From an uncultured Prevotellaceae bacterium (GTDB lineage: Bacteria > Bacteroidota > Bacteroidia > Bacteroidales > Bacteroidaceae): 64,000 nt of DNA. The stretch spans positions 26,427-90,426 of the forward strand of contig CAMJFC010000005.1 in assembly GCA_946404865.1 (NCBI GenBank). The letters are read 5' to 3'. Position numbers and translations under genes: made by a program. This document shows positions 58,739 to 64,000 of the stretch, one piece after another. Position 1 is the first letter of the stretch, and the number at the start of each line of letters is the position of its first letter. Below the pieces are notes generated by a model that saw only the letters and a program-made list of their open reading frames with translations, searched no databases and was not told the origin of the DNA.

Positions 58739-58821
58739 ATATTTGCCATGTCATTGGTGCTTTCTTCTTATCTTATTTTGTAGCACGAAGGTAAGAGAAA
58801 ATCATTTGACATGGCAAATAT
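58739..58821. other. Long stem-loop with perfect 15-bp arms upstream of the SpoIIE gene
   Basis: ATATTTGCCATGTCA (58739-58753) and its exact reverse complement (58807-58821) are 53 bases apart. Inside, CTTTCTTCTTATCTT can pair imperfectly with AAGGTAAGAGAAA, extending the stem. A TATATTTG promoter-like box (58738-58745) is in the left arm. It lies in the 252-base gap between GH2 and the SpoIIE gene, which holds no other feature. Confidence 0.8.
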
Positions 58822-58892
58822 CTTGTCAACTGCTTGTTGCTCAAGAACTTATAAAGAATGTTTAACTCAAGTGCTGCGGAAAAGCTGTCGTC

Positions 58893-60500
58893 TTGGTAGA
58901 AGAACCGAATTTCGAATATAAGTATGACCTGGTGTATCAGAAGTCGTTTGCTGCAAGGCTCACTTTCCGAATCATGAGCATTGCGGCGGTCGTCTTTATC
59001 GTGGCCGTGGTTTTGTTCTTTTACTTCACCGGCGATAGTATGTCGCTGCCGCTGACCCATCAAATCGTGAAATATGGTTTGGTGGTGTTTGTCGTGGGAC
59101 TGGCTTTGTTGTTTGTTGCATGCACCGTTGCCATCTATCGGATGGTCAAACCGTTGCAAAAGTTTGCCGAATCGGCGGTAAATATAGCCCAGGGCAATTT
59201 GGATGCGTCGCTGCCAGAGATACAGTCGCAAGACGAGTTACTTCAATTACGTAACTCGTTTGAGTATATGCAGGCTTCGTTGAAACAGCATATCGATGAT
59301 TTGAAAACCACAACGGCCAGCAAGGAACGTCTTCAAAGCGAACTCATCATTGCCCACGATATCCAAATGGGTATGATTCCCACAATCTTCCCGGATCGCG
59401 ACGACCTCGACCTCTTCGCCTCCATGACACCTGCCAAAGAGGTGGGCGGCGACCTTTACGACTTCATCATTGAGGGTGATGAACTCTTCTTTATTATAGG
59501 TGATGTGGCAGGAAAAGGGGTGCCGGCGTCTCTTTACATGGCTGTGACACGCACGCTCTTCCGCAACTTGGCAGGCAACTACCAAAGCGCTGCCAACATC
59601 ATGTGCGAGATGAACCATGCGATTGCATCCACCAACGACTCCATGATTTTCGTCACCGCGTTTGTCGGCGTGCTCGACCTCAAAACCCATTACCTGACCT
59701 ATTGTAACGCGGCACATAATGCACCCGCCATCCAAACGGCTGACGGCAGTTTCCGCTTGCTGGATGTTGACACCAATCTGCCCTTAGGCATAGAGGACCA
59801 CTTCAACTACGAGGAACAGCAGATTCCCTTCCCGGAGAATACGTCGCTGCTCTTATATACTGACGGACTGACAGAGGCCATGTATATGGCCGACGACGGG
59901 AGCAGAAAACTGTTTGGTGAGGAGCGTATCTTGCATGACCTGGGGAAAAACACAAATGCATCGGCGATAGAGGTCGTTGACTATCTGAAACAGCATGTCA
60001 CGGTGTTTGCCGACGGGACGGAGCAGGGCGATGACCTGACCCTGATGTTCATACGTCACGGTTCATCACAGAAGCATTCCCCCCATGCCCCACGCCGCAT
60101 CATCATGAAGAATGAAATGACGGAAGTAAGCCGTATGCGGGGATTCCTCTTCTCTGTATGCCGTGAGTACAATGTGGATGAGGAAAAGGTCAAGATGCTG
60201 AATCTCGCTGCTGAGGAGTGTGTGGCGAATGTCATCAACTATGCATATCCCAAAGGAATCCGTGGCCATGTGGAACTGACGGCATTGATAGTCAACGGGT
60301 TGCTCACGCTGACAATAAAAGACCACGGTGTTCCTTTCGACCCTACAGCGCATGAGGCCATCGATGTGAATGCGGAACTCGATAACCGTCCCATCGGAGG
60401 ACTTGGCATCTTTCTTGTGAAGAGCATCATGGACACAATGGCCTATCAGCGCACAAGCGATGGCTATAATGTGTTGACGCTGACAAAACAAATTAAGTGA
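58893..60500 (+). CDS. SpoIIE/RsbU-type phosphatase fused to an RsbW-like anti-sigma kinase
   Basis: No ATG fits the N-terminus; the start is TTG 58893 (535 residues), shortly after an in-frame stop at 58863. Two membrane helices (about 25-48 and 58-80) and a HAMP domain come first. A PP2C/SpoIIE phosphatase follows (IAHDIQMGMIP, KEVGGDLYDF, GDVAGKGVPA, NAAHNAP, LTEAM). The last 135 residues are a GHKL ATPase like RsbW/SpoIIAB (NLAAEECVANVINYAYP, DHGVPFDP, GGLGIFLVKSIMD). The phosphatase would dephosphorylate, and the kinase phosphorylate, a STAS protein; one is encoded two genes downstream. It is thus a two-way switch in a single chain, probably responding to a periplasmic or membrane signal. 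Confidence 0.88.
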   Translation: MVEEPNFEYKYDLVYQKSFAARLTFRIMSIAAVVFIVAVVLFFYFTGDSMSLPLTHQIVKYGLVVFVVGLALLFVACTVAIYRMVKPLQKFAESAVNIAQGNLDASLPEIQSQDELLQLRNSFEYMQASLKQHIDDLKTTTASKERLQSELIIAHDIQMGMIPTIFPDRDDLDLFASMTPAKEVGGDLYDFIIEGDELFFIIGDVAGKGVPASLYMAVTRTLFRNLAGNYQSAANIMCEMNHAIASTNDSMIFVTAFVGVLDLKTHYLTYCNAAHNAPAIQTADGSFRLLDVDTNLPLGIEDHFNYEEQQIPFPENTSLLLYTDGLTEAMYMADDGSRKLFGEERILHDLGKNTNASAIEVVDYLKQHVTVFADGTEQGDDLTLMFIRHGSSQKHSPHAPRRIIMKNEMTEVSRMRGFLFSVCREYNVDEEKVKMLNLAAEECVANVINYAYPKGIRGHVELTALIVNGLLTLTIKDHGVPFDPTAHEAIDVNAELDNRPIGGLGIFLVKSIMDTMAYQRTSDGYNVLTLTKQIK

Positions 60501-60520
60501 TAACCTGAATACACTATACT

Positions 60521-62323
60521 ATGGAATCAATTGTCTTTTTAGGATTCAATCTTTATGCTTGGATTACAATAGTCACCGTGCTGCTCATGTTTACGGTGCT
60601 GCTATTCACTAAACTGCGGGCTGACCTCGTCTTCTTGGGGGCTATTTCCATTCTCTTTGTCACTGGTGTCCTTGATGCCAAAGAGGCTTTCTCTGGATTC
60701 GGCAGTACCTCGGTGGTGATTATCGGGGTGCTTTTTGTGGTCGTTGCCGGACTCACCCATACAGGTGTTCTACAATGGATTGTCAAGCATCTGTTGGGAT
60801 TGCCAAATAGTTATTCCAAGGCTGTGGTCAGGCTGATGCTTCCTGTGGCTGCCCTCAGTTCATTCCTCAGCAACACCACGGTGGTGGCTCTGTTTGTGGG
60901 CATCGTCAAGATGTGGTCGAAGAAATTGAATATCTCGCCTTCTAAGTTACTGATACCGCTGAGTTATGCCTCTGGCATGGGTGGTGTCTGTACCTTGATA
61001 GGAACACCGCCCAACCTGATTATCTCCGGTCTTTATAACGATAGTACCGGCACGCCTATGAACGTGTTGGCCACTACCATTCCGGGTCTGTTCTGCCTGT
61101 GCGTCGGCGTTCTCTCTATTATCGCGTTGCGCAAACTCTTGCCCGACCGCAAGGCGCCTGAATCCGCGTTTGAGTCCACCTCAGACTACACTGTCGAACT
61201 CCTTGTGCCCTCTGACAACCAACATATAGGCGAGACTGTCGAAGAGGCCGGACTGGCGGAGGTGCGAGGCGGAACGCTGATAGAAATCAAACACTATGAC
61301 GACCGTGAGATTGTGTCGCCAGTGCCCACCGACGAATTTCTGATGGGTGGCGACCGTCTGGTGTTTGCCGGACAGATAGACGAGATTCTCGATTTGAAGA
61401 AAAGTCATGGTTTCGTGAATGCCGACCACCACATATTTACGCTCGACGAGGTGGACAAAAACCGTCAGTTGCGTACGGCTTATGTCACCTTTGGCAGCAG
61501 CCTGATTAACACCTCGATAGGCAATTCCACCTTCGAAAGAGACAACAACATGATTCTCGTGGCTGTGGCGCGACGTGGCAAACGCATAGATGAGTCTCCT
61601 CGTCAGGTTGTGCTGCAGGCTGGCGACACGCTGCTTTTCGAGTGCCCGCCACATGTCAACATCCATACCGAACGGCTTTCGTCGCAATTGCAGTTCTTCG
61701 ATAGTGCTCAGGTGCCCAACATCGGAAAAAAGACAATAGTTTCAACAACCATCATGATTGCCATGGTGGTGTTGTCTGCCCTGAATGTGATACCTCTTCT
61801 GCAATGTGCTTTCCTCGCTGCCATGGCCATGTTGATTTTCCGCTGTTGCAATGTGGACCAGGCCATGAAAGCCATCAATTGGGATATTCTGATGGTGTTT
61901 GCCGGGTCTGTCGTCTTGGGCATCGCCATCCAGAAGACGGGCATCGCTGAGCGGTTGGCATTTGGCATCCTTGATGTCTGTGGAACGAATCCCATCGTTG
62001 TCATGGCTGCCATCTGTTTCGTGGGAACATTTATCACCGAATTGATTTCCAACACGGCCGCTGGAGCCATGTTTTTCCCCATTATGTACGAGGCGGCCGA
62101 GAAACTGGGATATGAGCCCTATCCGTTCCTCATCGCGCTGATGGTCAGTGTCAGTTCCAGTTTTGCCACACCTATCGGTTCACCGACTCACATGCTGGTC
62201 TATGGTCCTGGCGGTTATCGGTTCAGCGACTTTATGCGTATCGGCTTGCTGATGAACCTCATCATTCTCGCTGCCAATATCTTGATTGTGAATATCGTCT
62301 ATCCTCTCACCCCGCTGCAATAA
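60521..62323 (+). CDS. SLC13-family anion permease with two central RCK_C domains
   Basis: The 600-residue membrane protein has an N-terminal set of helices with GFGSTSVVIIGVLFVV and SNTTVVALFVGIV. Two RCK_C (TrkA-C) domains are in the central cytoplasmic part (about 225-390; GGDRLVFAGQIDEIL, AGDTLLFECPPHVN). The second helical half contains FITELISNTAAGAMFFPIMY and TPIGSPTHMLVYGPGGY. This is the layout of SLC13/DASS-type transporters for sulfate or dicarboxylates. It lies between a SpoIIE-RsbW fusion and a STAS gene, with 20- and 55-base gaps. Its transport or its expression may therefore be tied to partner switching. The substrate is unknown. Confidence 0.85.
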   Translation: MESIVFLGFNLYAWITIVTVLLMFTVLLFTKLRADLVFLGAISILFVTGVLDAKEAFSGFGSTSVVIIGVLFVVVAGLTHTGVLQWIVKHLLGLPNSYSKAVVRLMLPVAALSSFLSNTTVVALFVGIVKMWSKKLNISPSKLLIPLSYASGMGGVCTLIGTPPNLIISGLYNDSTGTPMNVLATTIPGLFCLCVGVLSIIALRKLLPDRKAPESAFESTSDYTVELLVPSDNQHIGETVEEAGLAEVRGGTLIEIKHYDDREIVSPVPTDEFLMGGDRLVFAGQIDEILDLKKSHGFVNADHHIFTLDEVDKNRQLRTAYVTFGSSLINTSIGNSTFERDNNMILVAVARRGKRIDESPRQVVLQAGDTLLFECPPHVNIHTERLSSQLQFFDSAQVPNIGKKTIVSTTIMIAMVVLSALNVIPLLQCAFLAAMAMLIFRCCNVDQAMKAINWDILMVFAGSVVLGIAIQKTGIAERLAFGILDVCGTNPIVVMAAICFVGTFITELISNTAAGAMFFPIMYEAAEKLGYEPYPFLIALMVSVSSSFATPIGSPTHMLVYGPGGYRFSDFMRIGLLMNLIILAANILIVNIVYPLTPLQ

Positions 62324-62378
62324 TTCATGATGCAGGTTCCGAAAAAACAATCATTGAACATCCATTGTTAACTATAAT

Positions 62379-62681
62379 ATGAATATCGAAATCAAAGAAC
62401 TGAACGGTTCCTTTTATGGAATTCTCACCGGCTGGATTGATACTGCCGTAGCATCACAATTCATTGAGGATTTGAAACCTTTGATGAATAGAGCCGACAA
62501 GTCTATAGAACTTGATTGCGGAAAATTGGATTATATCTGCAGCCTGGGACTTCGCGGGTTGCTCCAACTGAAGAAAGAGAGCGCAGCGAAGGGTGGAAAT
62601 CTGGTGCTAACTCACGTTGATGGAGAAGTGCTCAAGATTCTCAAAATGACGGGTTTTGTCAAATTGTTTGACATACGCTGA
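62379..62681 (+). CDS. STAS-domain protein (anti-sigma factor antagonist-like)
   Basis: This 100-residue protein has one STAS domain. The motif LDYICSLGLRGLL holds the Ser (about Ser55) that is phosphorylated in RsbV/SpoIIAA. A GxxxxVLKILKMTGF end completes the fold. It is the natural target of the phosphatase and kinase domains of the first gene in this operon. In Gram-positive bacteria such proteins free a sigma factor; Bacteroidetes lack SigB, so the output here is unknown. It ends 24 bases before the convergent bile acid symporter gene. Confidence 0.9.
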   Translation: MNIEIKELNGSFYGILTGWIDTAVASQFIEDLKPLMNRADKSIELDCGKLDYICSLGLRGLLQLKKESAAKGGNLVLTHVDGEVLKILKMTGFVKLFDIR

Positions 62682-62705
62682 AGAAAGCCCACCATGATAC
62701 CTTCG

Positions 62706-63662
62706 TCATTCTTTGTCTCTCGAGCGGAAGAGGCCGGCCACGATGGTGCCGCTGATGCTGTGCCAGGCGCACGAGATGGCACATGGGAGGACTGACAAGG
62801 GTTGGGCGGCAAAGAACGTGCCGGCCAGGACGGTTGCTAACCCCGCATTCTGCATGCCCACCTCAATGGATATAGTGCGCTTCTTCGCGGTATTGAAACC
62901 CGCCAATCTGCCCGACAGCCAACCTAACAGATAGCCCAAAGTGTTGTGGCAGAACACCACGCCAAACGTCCAAATGAACAGCAAGAAACCGCGTTCCACC
63001 AACGGGTCGTGAACCGTGGAGATGACTCCTCCCACAATACAAGCCAGCAGGATGACACTCGTGCCGGGCATCAGCGCTTGGAGCGTCTTAAAACTCTCAC
63101 GTTTGCTGAAATAATAGTTCAGCACACAACCGAGGCTGATGGGCAGAATGGTCACAATCAGGATGTTCAGGAACATGCCCACCGTGTCTATCTCGATGAT
63201 GGCTCCTGCTGTGAGTTGCATCAGCAACGGTGTCATCATCGGGGCGAGAACCGTAGAGGCGCACGTCATACCTACGGAGAAGGCTACATCACCATGGCAC
63301 AGATATGACATGATATTGCTCGACACACCGCCAGGACAACAGCCCACCAACAGGATGCCCAAAGCCAATGCCGGTTCTAAATGCCATACATGCACCAACA
63401 GCCAAGCCACGCCCGGCATGATGACGAACTGTGCCACGGCTCCTACGAAGATATCGAGAGGCCGTTGCAATACAATCTTAAAATCTTGCGTGGTCAGTGT
63501 CAGTCCCATCGTCAGCATAATCAGGCCAAGTATCACCGTCTGTGTGTTCCCGTGTACCCATTGAAAGAGTTCGGGAACAAAAAATGTGATGACCGCCACC
63601 GCGATGATAAAAAGCGATGCGTGACGCGCCAATGCGCTGCTGATTGTCTTTAACGTTTCCAT
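62706..63662 (-). CDS. Bile acid:sodium symporter family transporter
   Basis: The start is set at ATG 63662 (318 residues); a TTG at 63671 would add three residues. It has nine to ten hydrophobic helices with the family motifs MLTMGLTLT, GCCPGGVSSNIMSYL and EVGMQNAGLATVLA. The group includes ASBT/NTCP-like proteins and bacterial transporters of pantoate, pyruvate or bile acids (SBF fold). The true substrate here is unknown. A TAACTTTG box lies about 90 bases upstream. Confidence 0.88.
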   Translation of the reverse strand: METLKTISSALARHASLFIIAVAVITFFVPELFQWVHGNTQTVILGLIMLTMGLTLTTQDFKIVLQRPLDIFVGAVAQFVIMPGVAWLLVHVWHLEPALALGILLVGCCPGGVSSNIMSYLCHGDVAFSVGMTCASTVLAPMMTPLLMQLTAGAIIEIDTVGMFLNILIVTILPISLGCVLNYYFSKRESFKTLQALMPGTSVILLACIVGGVISTVHDPLVERGFLLFIWTFGVVFCHNTLGYLLGWLSGRLAGFNTAKKRTISIEVGMQNAGLATVLAGTFFAAQPLSVLPCAISCAWHSISGTIVAGLFRSRDKE

Positions 63663-63692
63663 TCTATTCAACGACTTAAACCCTTACTACCA

Positions 63693-63732
63693 AGTAATGT
63701 CCACACTCCCCCAGTAATGTCCAAACTCCCAA
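63693..63732. repeat. Two 20-bp tandem repeats
   Basis: AGTAATGTCCAmACTCCC units start at 63693 and 63713. They lie in the leader of the bile acid symporter gene on the minus strand, between its promoter box and its start codon. Confidence 0.65.
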
Positions 63733-63749
63733 ACTCCTCCTCAAGGCTG

Positions 63750-63757
63750 CAAAGTTA
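63750..63757 (-). promoter_or_regulatory. TAACTTTG -7 box for the bile acid symporter gene
   Basis: A perfect TAnnTTTG box on the minus strand (63757-63750). The expected TTG about 20 bases upstream is not clear. Confidence 0.55.
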
Positions 63758-63829
63758 CAAAAGAGTTACGAGAAAAAATGACAAGAGAGAGGAATTGTAA
63801 AGAATAGGATAGAATAAACAACATTTCAG

Positions 63830-64000
63830 TCATTTAATAATCTCCACCTCCCAGCCCATCTGCAGAGCCTCGTTGATGCGGTCAAGCATCTTTTTCTTGC
63901 CTCTGGTGCTGCTGTGCGTCAACACATATAGTCCGGGCGCCACCTCATGCTGAGCCTGTCCGTATTTCTTGTCTTTCGTGGTCGAAACGATGTTGATGCG
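63830..64000 (-). CDS. 3' end of an unrecognised gene
   Basis: A minus-strand frame enters at the window edge and stops at 63830; the last 56 residues are visible. They read INIVSTTKDKKYGQAQHEVA, then GLYVLTHSSTRGKKKMLDRI and end WEVEIIK. The stretch is soluble in character with a helix near the end. I do not recognise a family from this piece. The start lies beyond the window. The direction matches the bile acid symporter gene downstream, which has its own promoter box. Confidence 0.65.
   Translation of the reverse strand, partial: RINIVSTTKDKKYGQAQHEVAPGLYVLTHSSTRGKKKMLDRINEALQMGWEVEIIK

Overview
The window comes from a member of the Bacteroidales, most likely Prevotella or a close relative. 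The evidence is a SusC/SusD polysaccharide utilization locus with a hybrid two-component regulator, about fifteen promoters of the Bacteroidetes type (a TAnnTTTG -7 box, often with TTG 19-21 bases upstream), many Cys-Ser/Ala lipoproteins, a PorE-like protein and a subtilase with a possible type IX secretion tail. The genus is inferred from general resemblance, not from a marker gene.

Layout. 1-1.9 kb: the 3' part of an amidophosphoribosyltransferase-like gene and a TlpA-type lipoprotein. 2-9.1 kb, minus strand: a fused cytochrome c assembly protein (CcsBA type), then a probable iron operon read porin -> imelysin -> di-heme DUF1111 lipoprotein. 9.3-10.9 kb: two adjacent LuxR-type regulators, one with a hemerythrin-like domain. 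11-17.2 kb, minus strand: rlmN, DUF4837, pdxA, sigma-54 activator, lptE, a tetratricopeptide-like gene and secG. 17.5-25.2 kb: a Tat-exported aldo/keto reductase with Fe-S clusters, a small exported protein, an S8 protease, a 34-residue zinc-ribbon protein, tRNA-Ser(GGA), sstT and a DUF4424/YARHG protein. 25.4-27.9 kb: an ExbB/ExbD operon, followed by a decayed gene end. 28.4-33.9 kb: an Lrp/AsnC regulator, folA, thyA, an rRNA m5C methyltransferase and a PorE-like OmpA lipoprotein. 34.1-35.9 kb: a Ser/Thr kinase fused to a formylglycine-generating-enzyme-like domain.

36.2-58.6 kb, all plus strand: a LacI regulator, SusC, SusD, two surface lipoproteins, a BACON-GH5 endoglucanase, a hybrid two-component system, a GH31 with a PA14 insert and a GH2. 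This enzyme set matches known xyloglucan utilization loci: GH5 cuts the chain at the cell surface, SusCD imports oligosaccharides, GH31 removes xylose and GH2 removes galactose. The substrate is inferred from the enzyme set. 58.9-62.7 kb: a compact partner-switching operon with a SpoIIE phosphatase fused to an anti-sigma-type kinase, an SLC13 transporter and a STAS protein. The window ends with a bile acid:sodium symporter family gene and the 3' end of an unrecognised gene.

The most unusual general feature is the load of short-period repeats: ATTCAAC/GTTGAAC heptamers, GGGGCAA heptamers, CTTTAACTT nonamers and TCTCAC-type pyrimidine tracts. They fill intergenic gaps, run into the 3' ends of genes (sstT, folA, pdxA), and similar tracts appear in frame within coding sequences at probable linkers or loops (rRNA methyltransferase, hybrid kinase, GH2 twice). 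Two long palindromic elements (17.3-17.5 kb and 58.74-58.82 kb) and tandem repeats beside the tRNA-Ser gene also stand out.
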